Assembly: GCF_013284055.1 (NCBI RefSeq) | Contig: NZ_CP054143.1 | Coordinates: forward strand, 124,001-188,000 | Reading direction: 5' to 3' | Source of the DNA: Deefgea piscis | GTDB lineage: Bacteria; Pseudomonadota; Gammaproteobacteria; Burkholderiales; Chitinibacteraceae | Length of the DNA: 64,000 nt | In this document: positions 27,765 through 38,729 of the stretch, piece after piece | How the letters are laid out: each line of letters opens with the position of its first letter | How positions within the stretch are numbered: position 1 is the stretch's first letter | Translations under genes and position numbers: made by a program | The notes under the pieces: generated by a model | Database searches by the model: none | Told to the model about the DNA's origin: nothing | What the model saw: the letters and a program-made list of their open reading frames with translations, nothing else

Positions 27765-27968
27765 TTATTCAGGTTTAAAGCGTGCGGCGTCGATAATCGA
27801 CCATAAATGAATAATCCAACCGAGCAAAATAAACCAAAGTATCGCCGCTGCTACAAACATCAGCGCGGCTTTTAGTAGTCGACCTTGTAAAAGTTGACCT
27901 AAGCCGGGAATAAAAAAACTAGCGAGTGCGGCAAGTACATTACCGCCAGAACCTGGACCTGCCATCAC
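27765..27968 (-). CDS. Small glycine-rich membrane protein
   Basis: A 67-residue product (or 66 from the second Met) with a Gly-rich start MAGPGSGGN and two hydrophobic stretches: FFIPGLGQLLQGRLLKAALMF and AAILWFILLGWIIHLWSIID. The PGLGQ-x-LQGR pattern resembles TM2-like and other short membrane proteins often annotated hypothetical. Its start is 2 bp from the serC stop, so it is co-transcribed with serC and pheA. No function can be assigned. Confidence 0.75.
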   Translation of the reverse strand: MMAGPGSGGNVLAALASFFIPGLGQLLQGRLLKAALMFVAAAILWFILLGWIIHLWSIIDAARFKPE

Positions 27969-27970
27969 AA

Positions 27971-29056
27971 TTAACCCTTCATCTTTGCAAATTCATTCAT
28001 ATAATCGGCCAACGCTTGGCAACCGGCCAATGGCATGGCGTTATAAATCGAAGCACGCATACCGCCCACCGAGCGATGCCCTTTCAGCTGCAATAAATGC
28101 CGCGCTTCGGCCCCTGCGAGGAAGGCTTGATCAAGTTGTTGGTCGGCCAAAGTAAACGGAATATTCATTCGCGAGCGATCAGCCAATGCCGTTGGGCAAT
28201 GGTAGAAGCCATTGGAGGCATCAATCGCAGCGTAAATCACATTGGCTTTTTCGATGTTTTTTGCTTCCATCGCCGCCACACCACCCTGCTGCAACACGTG
28301 CTTGTAGACCAAGCCCGCCACGTAAATCCCAAACGACGGTGGCGTGTTGTACATCGAGCCGTTATCGGCATACGATTTATAATTAAGCATCGTCGGTGTA
28401 TCGCTGCGCGCCTTACCCAGTAAGTCGCTCCGAACAATACTCACTGCCACACCCGATGGACCCATGTTTTTTTGCGCGCCAGCATAAATCATACCGAACT
28501 GGCTCACATCCACCGGCCGCGACAAAATATTGCTCGACATATCACAAATCAGCGGGACGCCATTGGCTTGCGGAATGTGGTTGAACTCCACGCCACCGAT
28601 GGTTTCATTGCTGCAGTAATGCAAAAATGCGGCGTCTGGCGTGCGTTGCCAAGTCGATTCATCTGGCACATAGCTAAAGTTTTTATCTTCACTGCTGGCG
28701 ACAATATTCACGTTGGCGTAGCGGCTCACTTCTTTAATCGCCACTTTCGACCAATGCCCAGTATTTACAAAATCGACCGTACTGCCGACAGGGGCAAAAT
28801 TGAGCGGCAACATGGCAAATTGCAAATGCGCCCCGCCTTGCAAAAACAACACTTTGTAGTTGTCAGGAATCGCCATCAGCGTTCGCAAATCAGCCTCAGC
28901 TTCGGCCAAAATTTGCCCAAATTCAGGCCCGCGATGGCTCATTTCCATCACGCTCATGCCCGAGCCATGCCAATCGAGCATTTCGGCTTGGACTTGCAGT
29001 AGCACTTCATGCGGTAAAACCGCAGGACCTGAGGAAAAATTAAACACTTGAGTCAT
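27971..29056 (-). CDS. serC: Phosphoserine aminotransferase
   Basis: The 361-residue PLP enzyme converts 3-phosphohydroxypyruvate to phosphoserine and also serves pyridoxine synthesis. It starts TQVFNFSSGPAVLP, contains the PLP-lysine segment YAGAQKNMGPSG near residue 195 and ends with HRSVGGMRASIYNAMP, all typical of SerC. The second ATG is chosen because AGAG lies close upstream and matches the family start. A 168-bp gap separates it from the thioesterase genes, so a promoter probably lies there. Confidence 0.95.
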   Translation of the reverse strand: MTQVFNFSSGPAVLPHEVLLQVQAEMLDWHGSGMSVMEMSHRGPEFGQILAEAEADLRTLMAIPDNYKVLFLQGGAHLQFAMLPLNFAPVGSTVDFVNTGHWSKVAIKEVSRYANVNIVASSEDKNFSYVPDESTWQRTPDAAFLHYCSNETIGGVEFNHIPQANGVPLICDMSSNILSRPVDVSQFGMIYAGAQKNMGPSGVAVSIVRSDLLGKARSDTPTMLNYKSYADNGSMYNTPPSFGIYVAGLVYKHVLQQGGVAAMEAKNIEKANVIYAAIDASNGFYHCPTALADRSRMNIPFTLADQQLDQAFLAGAEARHLLQLKGHRSVGGMRASIYNAMPLAGCQALADYMNEFAKMKG

Positions 29057-29230
29057 GGGCATTCTCTTAAAACATGAATAACGAAATGATTAAGGCCAGC
29101 CAAAGCGATGCAAAACCAAGTCACTTCATTTACGTACCATCGCGGTTTTGTATTCTGCTGCCAGCCCAAATAAGCACACCAAGATATTTTGCGCTGATTT
29201 TTGAAAAGACTCGTGGTGAGTGTTAGCCGA

Positions 29231-29647
29231 TTAGCTCAACAAGAAATGCGCACGCGCCGTAGCGACGGGTTTGGACTCATCTTCTTGCCATGCCGTCATT
29301 AATACATTGGCAACCCGTTTACCTTGGCGAACAATCTCGCAACGCGCGTGTAAATCCAACGCTTTGGCCGAGCGCAAATAATCAATCGAAAAGTCAATAA
29401 CACGGGGAATGCCATCGCTTTCTTGCGCCCACATTAAATGGAGTACCGCGGCGTTTTCTAAAAAACCACCAATGACACCACCATGAATGGCAGGCAATAG
29501 CACATTGCCAATATTGTGTTCAACAAAGGGAAGATAAAATTCAGGCTGTCCATTTTTTTCAATGGCTTGAATCCCTAGCAATTTGGCATAGGGTATTTGG
29601 TCCAAGGCTTTATTTAGACTAGCGAAGCAAGCAATACCCTCAGCCAT
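29231..29647 (-). CDS. PaaI-family hotdog thioesterase (second of a pair)
   Basis: A 138-residue hotdog-fold protein with HGGVIGGFLENAAVLHLMW (about 75-93), the active-site helix pattern HGG-x4-x-(D/E) of PaaI-type acyl-CoA thioesterases. Its start codon overlaps the stop of the upstream paralogue in a TAATG arrangement, so the two are translationally coupled. The substrate is unknown. Compared with its neighbour it has a Glu (LENAA) at the catalytic position where the other has Asp. Confidence 0.8.
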   Translation of the reverse strand: MAEGIACFASLNKALDQIPYAKLLGIQAIEKNGQPEFYLPFVEHNIGNVLLPAIHGGVIGGFLENAAVLHLMWAQESDGIPRVIDFSIDYLRSAKALDLHARCEIVRQGKRVANVLMTAWQEDESKPVATARAHFLLS

Positions 29648-30108
29648 TATGCAGACTCCTTGGTGATTGCCATACGCGCAAAAGTAGATACAGAATGCGC
29701 AATCGGCTTATCAGGATCGGCCTGATACGCCGTTGCGCGCATGAATGCAATCGACTCAGTCAGGCGATAGCATTCTGCAGTGCAATACAGTGGTAAATCA
29801 GGCTTAGCTGGCCGCAGGTAATCGATACGTAAATCGAGCGTTGCTGCGGCCTCGGGTTGATCGAGCAAGGTATACAGCGAGATGCCACTGGCGGTATCAA
29901 TCAAAGAAGTGACCACACCACCATGCAAAACTCGCGTTTCGGGGTTGCCGATCAGCGTGTCTTTAAATGGCAATTTCAGCGTTACTTTACCGCGTCCTGC
30001 GGTAACCAATTCCAAGCCTAATGTTTTGCAATGCGGTAACGCCATAAACCATGGCGCAACTTGGTCAAAAAACTCAGGTACTGCAACAGGTAACCACAGT
30101 CCGTTCAT
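29647..30108 (-). CDS. PaaI-family hotdog thioesterase (first of a pair)
   Basis: The 153-residue product has HGGVVTSLIDTASGISLYTL (about 80-99), matching the HGG-x5-D catalytic motif of PaaI/YigI thioesterases, then a conserved LDLRIDYLRPA strand. It lies 9 bp behind gyrA on the same strand, so the pair may be expressed from the gyrA transcript. Tandem hotdog paralogues can form mixed oligomers; whether these do is not known. The physiological acyl-CoA is unknown. Confidence 0.83.
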   Translation of the reverse strand: MNGLWLPVAVPEFFDQVAPWFMALPHCKTLGLELVTAGRGKVTLKLPFKDTLIGNPETRVLHGGVVTSLIDTASGISLYTLLDQPEAAATLDLRIDYLRPAKPDLPLYCTAECYRLTESIAFMRATAYQADPDKPIAHSVSTFARMAITKESA

Positions 30109-30117
30109 CGCTGGCCT

Positions 30118-32790
30118 TTATTCGCTAGGGGTTGCTGGATCAATATCGACTACATCGGTTGGTGCCACTGCGGCATCTGCTGCGATGCCTTCAATTGCGT
30201 CAGCACCTTCTTCAATCAACTCAGATTCTTCACCTTCTGGCTCATCCACTTCGGCGACTTTTTCTAAGCCAGATAAATGCTCACCTTCATCCAAATTAAT
30301 CAAACGAACGCCTTGTGCCGAGCGGCCCGTTTCACGAATTTGATTGACCTTCGTTCGAATCAACACGCCACCGGTGGTAATCAACATCACGTCGTCAGAT
30401 TCTTCAACCAGACTTGCGGCAACCAGTTTCAAACCGGTTTTGTCGGTCAAGTCCATCGCAATCACGCCTTGCGTACCTCGGCTGGTATGGCGGAAGTCGC
30501 CCACCGGAGTGCGTTTACCGTAACCACCATCACTGGCCGTCAACACCATTTGCTCGTCTGAATTGGCAACCAACAGTGAAATAACTTTTTGTCCTTCAGC
30601 CAATCGCATCCCGCGCACACCGGCGGCAGTTCGACCCATGGCACGAACATCACCTTCGGCAAAGCGGACTGATTTACCGGCATCAGAGAACAACATCACT
30701 TGATCTTCACCGTGCGTAAGCGCAACACCAACCAAGTAGTTACCTTCATCCAGGTTGATGGCAATAATGCCATTACGTTTCGGACGAGAGAAGTCAGCCA
30801 AAGAGGTTTTCTTCACCGTACCATCAGCCGTTGCCATAAAGATATATTGATCTTCTGCGAATTCTTTTACCGGCAAGATGGCGTTGATTTTTTCGCCTTC
30901 TTCCAGCGGCAACAAGTTCACAATCGGCTTGCCACGACTAGTACGACCGCCTTGTGGTAATTCATAGACCTTGAGCCAATACACTCGACCGCGTGAGCTA
31001 AAGCACAAGATATAATCATGCGTATTGGCAACAAATAGACTGTCAATAAAATCATCGTCTTTCGTTGCTGCCGCTTGCTTGCCACGACCACCGCGTTTTT
31101 GTGAGCGATATTCATCGACCGCAGTGGCTTTCATATAGCCGCCATGCGTCAACGTCACCACCATGTCTTGCGGGGTAATTAAGTCTTCAAGACAGATATC
31201 TTCGCCATGCGCGATAATTTCAGAGCGACGGGCATCGCCATAATTGGTTTTGACTTCCAGCATTTCATTGCGAATGATTTCAGTCACCCGTTCTGAGCGC
31301 GCCAAGATGTCGAGTAAATCAAGGATTTTTTCAACCACTTCTTTGTATTCAGAAATGATTTTGTCTTGCTCAAGCCCAGTTAAACGCTGTAAACGCAGCT
31401 CCAAAATCGCTTGCGCTTGCACATCAGAAAGGCGGTAACCGTCATCAGACAAACCAAAGCAATCGAGTAGGCCTTCTGGGCGTGATGCATTGGCATCAGC
31501 ACGTGCCAGCATTTCACCGACTAAGCCCGATTTCCAAACGCGGCTCATCAAGCCGGTTTTGGCTTCCGCTGGCGTCGGCGCGGCTTTAATCATCGCGATG
31601 ATTTCGTCAACATTTGACAAAGCCACTGCTAAACCTTCAAGCACATGACCGCGATCACGCGCTTTACGCAGTTCAAACACGGTACGGCGAGTCACTACTT
31701 CTCGGCGATGCTTTAAGAAGCACTCCAAAACTTGCTTTAAGTTCAACAAGCGCGGTTGACCATCAACCAGCGCCACCATATTGATACCAAAGCTATCTTG
31801 CAGTTGAGTATGCTTGTAGAGGTTATTGAGCACCACATCGGCCATTTCACCGCGTTTGAGCTCAATCGCGACTCGCATACCCGATTTGTCTGACTCGTCA
31901 CGCAGGTCAGAAATCCCTTCGATGGTTTTTTCGCGAACCAATTCGGCGATACGCTCGAGTAAACGGGCTTTATTCACTTGGTACGGCAGCTCATCGACGA
32001 TAATGGCTTGTCGATCACCATTTTTACCACACTCTTCAAAATGGGTCCGAGCGCGCATCACGACGCGGCCACGACCAGTGCGATAGCCTTCACGAACGCC
32101 ATGAATGCCGTAAATAATACCGGCGGTTGGGAAGTCTGGCGCTGGAATGTAATCAATTAACTCATCAATTGTAAGCTCACTATTGTCGAGTAAGGCCAGA
32201 CTGGCATCGATCACTTCATTGATATTGTGCGGCGGAATATTGGTCGCCATCCCCACCGCAATCCCTGACGAGCCATTCACTAATAAATTAGGAATGCGCG
32301 TAGGAAGAACCGTTGGTTCAAGTTCTTTTTCATCATAATTTGGCGTGAAATCGACAGTTTCTTTATCGATATCGGCCAAAAGTTCACTCGATATTTTTTG
32401 CAAACGACACTCGGTATAACGATAGGCCGCCGCGCGGTCTCCATCAATCGAACCGAAGTTACCCTGACCATCAATCAAGGTGTATCGCAAGGAGAAGCCT
32501 TGCGCCATCCGCACCAATGCTTCATAGGCAGCAGAATCGCCGTGTGGGTGATATTTACCCAACACATCACCAATCACGCGAGCACATTTAACGTAAGGGC
32601 GATTCCACACATTACTGCTTTCGTGCATCGCAAATAAAATACGACGGTGAACGGGTTTTAAACCATCGCGTACATCAGGCAGCGCTCGTCCTACGATAAC
32701 GCTCATGGCGTAATCGAGATAGGAATGACGCATTTCCTCTTCGAGGCTGACGGGGATCGTTTCTTTGGCAAAGCTGAATTGTTCGTGCAT
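30118..32790 (-). CDS. gyrA: DNA gyrase subunit A
   Basis: The 890-residue topoisomerase subunit has the active-site tyrosine Y125 in RYTECRL, the quinolone-determining segment [15 protein letters not shown] with S86 (wild-type-like) and E90 where E. coli has Asp87, and a GyrA-box QKRGGRGK near 560 that starts the DNA-wrapping beta-pinwheel. That box distinguishes GyrA from ParC. The last 50 residues are strongly acidic ([19 protein letters not shown]), an extended tail that in other species modulates supercoiling. It is transcribed divergently from ompA. Confidence 0.96.
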   Translation of the reverse strand: MHEQFSFAKETIPVSLEEEMRHSYLDYAMSVIVGRALPDVRDGLKPVHRRILFAMHESSNVWNRPYVKCARVIGDVLGKYHPHGDSAAYEALVRMAQGFSLRYTLIDGQGNFGSIDGDRAAAYRYTECRLQKISSELLADIDKETVDFTPNYDEKELEPTVLPTRIPNLLVNGSSGIAVGMATNIPPHNINEVIDASLALLDNSELTIDELIDYIPAPDFPTAGIIYGIHGVREGYRTGRGRVVMRARTHFEECGKNGDRQAIIVDELPYQVNKARLLERIAELVREKTIEGISDLRDESDKSGMRVAIELKRGEMADVVLNNLYKHTQLQDSFGINMVALVDGQPRLLNLKQVLECFLKHRREVVTRRTVFELRKARDRGHVLEGLAVALSNVDEIIAMIKAAPTPAEAKTGLMSRVWKSGLVGEMLARADANASRPEGLLDCFGLSDDGYRLSDVQAQAILELRLQRLTGLEQDKIISEYKEVVEKILDLLDILARSERVTEIIRNEMLEVKTNYGDARRSEIIAHGEDICLEDLITPQDMVVTLTHGGYMKATAVDEYRSQKRGGRGKQAAATKDDDFIDSLFVANTHDYILCFSSRGRVYWLKVYELPQGGRTSRGKPIVNLLPLEEGEKINAILPVKEFAEDQYIFMATADGTVKKTSLADFSRPKRNGIIAINLDEGNYLVGVALTHGEDQVMLFSDAGKSVRFAEGDVRAMGRTAAGVRGMRLAEGQKVISLLVANSDEQMVLTASDGGYGKRTPVGDFRHTSRGTQGVIAMDLTDKTGLKLVAASLVEESDDVMLITTGGVLIRTKVNQIRETGRSAQGVRLINLDEGEHLSGLEKVAEVDEPEGEESELIEEGADAIEGIAADAAVAPTDVVDIDPATPSE

Positions 32791-33154
32791 TGATAAGGCC
32801 GGTTAGTGAAAAACGTAGGGACTATCAAAGCCAACACTAAATCTGAATTCAGTGTGGCGAAATTTTAACTGTCTTTTGGAAACTTCGTTACAAATAAACA
32901 CTGACTAGTCACGTTTAACTATTCTATAGTTAGGATCAAGTTTACCACGTGGATGCCTGTGATCCAATTTTTGCGTAAATGATGCAGTATTGCACTGTGC
33001 AATATTACAAAATCCTTAAGATTGCGGCGCCGCAAGCTTTTTATTTGCGTCAAAATTACCTAAGACAGTAGAATAGGTACTGGTACAGTATTATGGTTTA
33101 CTATAGCCAATAGTAAGTTATATTCATTTTTGATTTTATAAACGGGGAATCCAC
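32791..33154. promoter_or_regulatory. gyrA-ompA divergent intergenic region
   Basis: These 364 bp contain no gene. Visible structure: an inverted repeat TATTGCA-CTG-TGCAATA (near 32988), and in the ompA leader a hairpin TTACTAT/ATAGTAA (33098-33116). Three short motifs recur upstream of dps: AGTATTGCACTGT (32986-32998), TTTGCGTCA (33044-33052) and AATTACCTAA (33054-33063). Promoters could not be fixed with confidence. Confidence 0.5.
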
Positions 33155-33823
33155 ATGCTGACAATCAAGCAAACTCTGACATCATTCGCTATCGTTGCTG
33201 CATTTGCTGCCGCTGGCGCTCAAGCTGCTACTGAAATCTACGTAACTAACAGCACCAACGTTTCTGAAGCAAATCCAGAAGGCGCCGTAAAGATTTCTGA
33301 TGGTACTTGTGTACAAACTGGCTCTTGGACTGCTGAAGCAGCTAAGAGTGTTAAAGGTTGCCAAGGTTACGTAGCTCCAGTTGCACCTAAAGCTGTTGTT
33401 GCTCCAGTTGTTCCAGCTCCAGTTAAAACAACTAAAACATTCGAATTGAAAGCTGATTACTTGTTTGATTTCAACAAATCTACGTTGAAACCAGCTGGTA
33501 AAGATGCATTGGATGCGCTGTTTACTGAAGTTCAAGCAATGGATCCTAAAGATGGCACTGCGACTGTAGTTGGTTACACTGACCGCATCGGCTCAGACAA
33601 ATACAACATGGTTCTATCTGAAAAACGTGCCAACACTGTACGTGACTACCTGTTGAGCAAAGGCGCTCCTGCAGACAAAGTAACTGCAATCGGTAAAGGT
33701 AAAGCTGACCCAGTAACTGGCGACACTTGCCAACAAAAAAATCGCGCTAAATTGATCGAGTGCTTGGCACCAGATCGTCGCGTAGTTGTTGAAATTACCG
33801 GCACTCAAGTTGTTGTTAAGTAA
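33155..33823 (+). CDS. OmpA family protein (RmpM-like)
   Basis: The 222-residue product has a signal peptide ending AAGAQA|A, a short N-terminal region with two cysteines (GTCVQTG, KGCQGY), a Pro/Val/Ala-rich hinge (about 70-90) and an OmpA-like peptidoglycan-binding domain (about 98-218, with [20 protein letters not shown]). There is no eight-stranded beta-barrel, so like Neisseria RmpM it probably anchors porins to peptidoglycan from the periplasm. A cysteine pair in the OmpA domain ([13 protein letters not shown]) is likely a disulfide. GC-poor, highly biased codon use suggests strong expression; a strong terminator follows. Confidence 0.88.
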   Translation: MLTIKQTLTSFAIVAAFAAAGAQAATEIYVTNSTNVSEANPEGAVKISDGTCVQTGSWTAEAAKSVKGCQGYVAPVAPKAVVAPVVPAPVKTTKTFELKADYLFDFNKSTLKPAGKDALDALFTEVQAMDPKDGTATVVGYTDRIGSDKYNMVLSEKRANTVRDYLLSKGAPADKVTAIGKGKADPVTGDTCQQKNRAKLIECLAPDRRVVVEITGTQVVVK

Positions 33824-33842
33824 TTAGCATTCAGTAATACTA

Positions 33843-33867
33843 AGCCCCGCCTCGGCGGGGCTTTTTT
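33843..33867 (+). terminator. Intrinsic terminator of ompA
   Basis: The 9-bp stem AGCCCCGCC/GGCGGGGCT with a 2-nt loop is followed by TTTTT, 19 bp after the stop codon. Confidence 0.95.
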
Positions 33868-33895
33868 ATTTTTCAAACGGATAAGCGACTCGATA

Positions 33896-34519
33896 ATGAA
33901 CAAACTACTTCAGCTCGTTTTTGTAGGAACAATCACTCTACTTCTTACATCAAAGCCTGCTTTTGCTGATAACGTATCTAAAATACAACAATACCTCAGC
34001 GGTACAATGTCACTAAACGCTCGCTTTACTCAAGAAGTAATCTCTAAAAACAATAAAACCCAAACTTCAAATGGGCAACTTAGCTTACTTCGTCCAGGTA
34101 AGTTTCGCTGGACCTATGAAAAGCCCTACCCACAAGAAATCATCAGCGATGGTAAACAAGTTTGGCTCTACGATGCCGACTTGGCACAAGTCACCATAAA
34201 ACCAGTAAGTAAAGCCCTTGAGGCAAGCCCTGCAGCAATTTTGGCAGGCGACAACAAACTTGAAACCAATTTCAATATCAAAAACTTACCTAGCCGTGCG
34301 GGGCTAGATTGGATTGAATTAATCCCGAAGCAAAATGACAGTAGTTTTGCTCGAATTCGGATTGGCTTTAGCGACAGCAATCTCAATCTTTTAGAATTAG
34401 ATGATCATTTTGGTCAAACGACTAAAATACAGCTCAAGCAAATCATTCGAAACCAAGCCATCGACAGCAAACAGTTTAATTTCATCCCACCCAACGGGAG
34501 CGATATCATTCGTGAGTGA
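33896..34519 (+). CDS. lolA: Outer-membrane lipoprotein carrier protein
   Basis: The 207-residue protein has a signal peptide ending KPAFA|DN and the LolA fold: FTQEVISKNNKTQTSNGQLSLLRPGKFRWTYEKPYPQEIISDGKQVWLYD is present in the order expected (split here across residues 40-90). It ferries lipoproteins from LolCDE to LolB across the periplasm. Its final 8 bp overlap the GTG start of rarA, the usual lolA-rarA arrangement of proteobacteria. Confidence 0.93.
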   Translation: MNKLLQLVFVGTITLLLTSKPAFADNVSKIQQYLSGTMSLNARFTQEVISKNNKTQTSNGQLSLLRPGKFRWTYEKPYPQEIISDGKQVWLYDADLAQVTIKPVSKALEASPAAILAGDNKLETNFNIKNLPSRAGLDWIELIPKQNDSSFARIRIGFSDSNLNLLELDDHFGQTTKIQLKQIIRNQAIDSKQFNFIPPNGSDIIRE

Positions 34520-35846
34520 TCTTTTTACCCGCAAACCGATACAACCCCTTGCTGAAGTATTGCGACCCAAGTCAATTGACGCAATTGTTGGGCAACAACA
34601 TTTACTTGCACCAGGCAAACCCCTTGCGCTTGCGCTCGCAGGAGGAAAAGCGCACTCAATGATTTTTTGGGGCCCCCCTGGAGTCGGAAAAACCACCTTA
34701 GCTCGTTTACTGGCTGATGCCTTCGATTGCGAACTCATTGCACTATCGGCTGTTTTTTCAGGTGTAAAAGACATCCGCTTGGCAATGGACGAAGCAGAAC
34801 GAAACCAGAAAATCAATCGTCAAACTATATTGTTTGTTGACGAAGTTCACCGCTTTAATAAATCGCAGCAAGATGCATTCTTGCCCTTTGTTGAGTCAGG
34901 ACTGATTACTTTTATTGGTGCAACAACTGAAAACCCCTCATTTGAAGTCAATGCAGCATTACTTTCTCGCGCCCAAGTCTACGTTTTAAATCCGCTCAAT
35001 ACGCATGAACTCACGCAACTCATAGAAAGAGCCCAATCACACGTTACGCCTGCACTCACGATCAGCGCAGATGCATTTCCCGTTCTAGTTGACCTTGCTG
35101 ATGGCGATGGACGACGCTTACTTAATTTATTTGAACAAGCCAGCCAAGCAGCACACACCAGCAACAGAACGGATATAAGCGCAGCATTTTTAAGTGACGT
35201 GCTTAGCATCGGCAGCCGGCGTTTCGACAAAAATGGCGATCATTTTTATGATCAGATTTCAGCCTTACATAAATCGGTAAGGGGTTCAAACCCTGACGGC
35301 GCACTCTATTGGCTATGTCGAATGCTCGATGGCGGTGCGGATGCGCGATATTTAGCGCGCCGGATTGTTCGCATGGCTTGGGAAGACATCGGACTTGCCG
35401 ACCCTCGTGCGATGCAAATTGCCAACGATGCTGCCACAACATATGAAAGATTAGGCTCGCCTGAGGGTGAATTAGCCCTGGCTCAGGCGGTCATCTATTT
35501 GGCTGTTGCGCCAAAATCCAACGCGGGTTATCTCGCCTTCAAAGCAGCAAAATCACTCGTCAAACAAGATAAGTCTCGCGAAGTGCCTTTGCATTTACGA
35601 AACGCACCGACCCCATTAATGGCAAAACTTGGACATGGCCACGAATATCGCTACGCACATGACGAGGATGAAGCCTATGCAGCAGGCGAAACCTATCTAC
35701 CTGATGGCCTTGAAAAAACACAGTTTTATCAGCCTAGCCCGCGGGGCCTAGAACAAAAAATAAGTACCAAGATGGCACACCTTGCTGAGCTTGATGCAAT
35801 CTGGTTAGAAAAAAATGGGGCAGTAAAAAAACCATCCAATACATAG
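34512..35846 (+). CDS. rarA: Replication-associated recombination protein A
   Basis: From the GTG at 34512 the product has 444 residues, close to E. coli RarA (447). The longer frame back to 34401 would lie within lolA and is rejected. AAA+ motifs are Walker A GPPGVGKT (54-61) and Walker [21 protein letters not shown] (about 100-119); the C-terminal oligomerisation domain contains [12 protein letters not shown] and [10 protein letters not shown]. RarA acts at stalled forks and at single-strand/double-strand junctions. The GTGAGTGA overlap with the lolA stop implies translational coupling. Confidence 0.93.
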   Translation: MSDLFTRKPIQPLAEVLRPKSIDAIVGQQHLLAPGKPLALALAGGKAHSMIFWGPPGVGKTTLARLLADAFDCELIALSAVFSGVKDIRLAMDEAERNQKINRQTILFVDEVHRFNKSQQDAFLPFVESGLITFIGATTENPSFEVNAALLSRAQVYVLNPLNTHELTQLIERAQSHVTPALTISADAFPVLVDLADGDGRRLLNLFEQASQAAHTSNRTDISAAFLSDVLSIGSRRFDKNGDHFYDQISALHKSVRGSNPDGALYWLCRMLDGGADARYLARRIVRMAWEDIGLADPRAMQIANDAATTYERLGSPEGELALAQAVIYLAVAPKSNAGYLAFKAAKSLVKQDKSREVPLHLRNAPTPLMAKLGHGHEYRYAHDEDEAYAAGETYLPDGLEKTQFYQPSPRGLEQKISTKMAHLAELDAIWLEKNGAVKKPSNT

Positions 35847-36163
35847 ACTTACCCATTCACTCTTTTCAAACTTGCTTAATGCCTATTCATGACTATATTT
35901 CTCAGCACATAACATTTTAGAAATAGACAAGAAACAATAAAGTAGCGCATTAAATTTTGAACACAAAAACAAGCGCAAGTTTTAAAAATCAAGTCCTAGG
36001 TCTTGTTAATTGTTGCCTAGTAACTACTGTTTTACTGCTGTAAATTACCTAAAGTGTAAGTATTGCACTGTTAATTGTTTTGCCGTTTTATATCCTTTGT
36101 ACTGGCTCAATAGTCAATTTTGCGTCAGTACTTTTCTAAAAATGAAAGTGAAAGGTAAATATT
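35847..36163. promoter_or_regulatory. dps upstream region
   Basis: These 317 AT-rich bases hold no gene. They contain AATTACCTAA (36043-36052), AGTATTGCACTGT (36059-36071) and TTTGCGTCA (36119-36127), each also present upstream of ompA. No OxyR or IHF site could be assigned with confidence. Confidence 0.45.
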
Positions 36164-36685
36164 ATGAGCACAGCTGAACGCAATGGTGAACGCGCACTAG
36201 TAGCGCCATTAGCAACACCGACCGACCTTGGCGCAGATGCCACACGCGACATCACTGCGGCCATGAACTTAATCTTGGCCGATGTTTTTGCCCTTTATTT
36301 AAAAACTAAAAATTTTCATTGGCATGTGAGTGGACCACACTTTCGTGATTGTCATCTGATGCTCGACGAGCAAGGTGACGAACTCTATGCAATGACGGAT
36401 CCAATTGCTGAGCGCGTACGAAAAGTTGGTGGACGCACACTCACCTCGATTGGGCATATTGCACGTACTCAGCGCGTCCTAGATAACGATGCTGAATATG
36501 TACAGCCACTGGATATGCTGGCCGAACTCTGTGACGACAGCAAAAATCTGGTCGCTCGCATGCGAGAAGCACATAGCGTTTGTGATGAATACAACGACAC
36601 TGCAACCGCGAGTATGCTTGAAGAATGGATTGACCAAGCGGAACGGCGTACTTGGTTTCTATTTGAATCAAGCCGCCGAGGCTAA
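36164..36685 (+). CDS. dps: Dps-family DNA-protecting ferritin
   Basis: The 173-residue ferritin-like protein has the Dps ferroxidase signature KNFHWHVSGPHFRDCHLMLDEQGDEL (residues about 46-71, given in order), with His and Asp/Glu ligands placed at the dimer interface. A basic and polar N-terminal tail of about 20 residues could bind DNA. The expected role is iron oxidation with hydrogen peroxide, mineral storage and DNA protection in stress and stationary phase. It is monocistronic with a long AT-rich upstream region and a bidirectional terminator. Confidence 0.93.
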   Translation: MSTAERNGERALVAPLATPTDLGADATRDITAAMNLILADVFALYLKTKNFHWHVSGPHFRDCHLMLDEQGDELYAMTDPIAERVRKVGGRTLTSIGHIARTQRVLDNDAEYVQPLDMLAELCDDSKNLVARMREAHSVCDEYNDTATASMLEEWIDQAERRTWFLFESSRRG

Positions 36686-36707
36686 TCCCCTCCTCGTTGA
36701 ATCGTCA

Positions 36708-36759
36708 TGCAATAAAAAAAGCGGTATCGGCAATAAGCTGATGCCGTTTTTTTATTGCA
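36708..36759. terminator. Bidirectional terminator after dps
   Basis: Perfect outer arms TGCAATAAAAAAA and TTTTTTTATTGCA flank an inner stem CGGTATC/GATGCCG. The A- and T-runs make it work in both directions. Confidence 0.9.
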
Positions 36760-36828
36760 TAACAAACAATTCATTCCGGCATCGCACACACCGCCAAGCA
36801 CTGTAAATATAGCAAAATCACGCAATAG

Positions 36829-38178
<1,350 letters not shown>

Positions 38179-38200
38179 GCTTATTCACGTATTACACAAA

Positions 38201-38226
38201 AGCGCACGTTTACGTGCGCTTTTTTT
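38201..38226 (+). terminator. Intrinsic terminator of serS
   Basis: The 9-bp stem AGCGCACGT/ACGTGCGCT with a 2-nt TT loop is followed by a T-run. Confidence 0.93.
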
Positions 38227-38285
38227 GCACCTTACTCCAAGCTCCGTTACTCTGTAGGCTCAACCATACCTATCTGGCACTGTTC

Positions 38286-38711
38286 ATGAGCTCGACCAGC
38301 ATATGGCTTACACTAGCTGTAGTACTCTGTACTCTAGAAATATTCTCAAGTACCTTTTATATGATCGCCATCGCCATTGGTTTTCTTGCTGGTGCCGCGG
38401 CGGCCGCCTTCCAATTGCCTCTGCCATTGCAAATAGGCATGAGCGCACTCTTTGCATTGGTGAGCGCCTTTTTTATTCGCCACTGGAAACTAACTCACTT
38501 ACAAAATGAAGTTAGCGACATCCACGAGGAAATTGGCCAACGCGTCAGCATTGAAACTTGGCAAGATGAAAATCATGCCCGTGTTCGCTACCGAGGCAGC
38601 CAATGGGATGCCGTTCTCGCTCAAGATTGCCAACGCGGCGATGATGCGCATTGGTACATCACAGCACAACACGGTGCAACACTCGAAATATCCAATAAGA
38701 AGCCACTTTAA
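38286..38711 (+). CDS. NfeD family membrane protein
   Basis: A 141-residue protein from the ATG at 38286, with two or three hydrophobic segments (about residues 5-22 and 25-60) and a C-terminal OB-fold-like soluble domain (about 85-138, GQRVSIETW and RVRYRGSQWDAVLA). This is the short NfeD form that partners SPFH proteins. An SPFH gene begins 18 bp downstream, the typical pairing, thought to organise membrane microdomains or membrane-protein quality control. A longer frame from 38214 overlaps the serS terminator and is rejected. Confidence 0.85.
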   Translation: MSSTSIWLTLAVVLCTLEIFSSTFYMIAIAIGFLAGAAAAAFQLPLPLQIGMSALFALVSAFFIRHWKLTHLQNEVSDIHEEIGQRVSIETWQDENHARVRYRGSQWDAVLAQDCQRGDDAHWYITAQHGATLEISNKKPL

Positions 38712-38729
38712 TCAGCCAAGGGAAACGTC

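Noticed and set aside
34401-34511. N-terminal extension of RarA to 34401
   Set aside because: It lies within lolA, encodes non-homologous residues, and the GTG at 34512 gives the family length and the usual lolA overlap.
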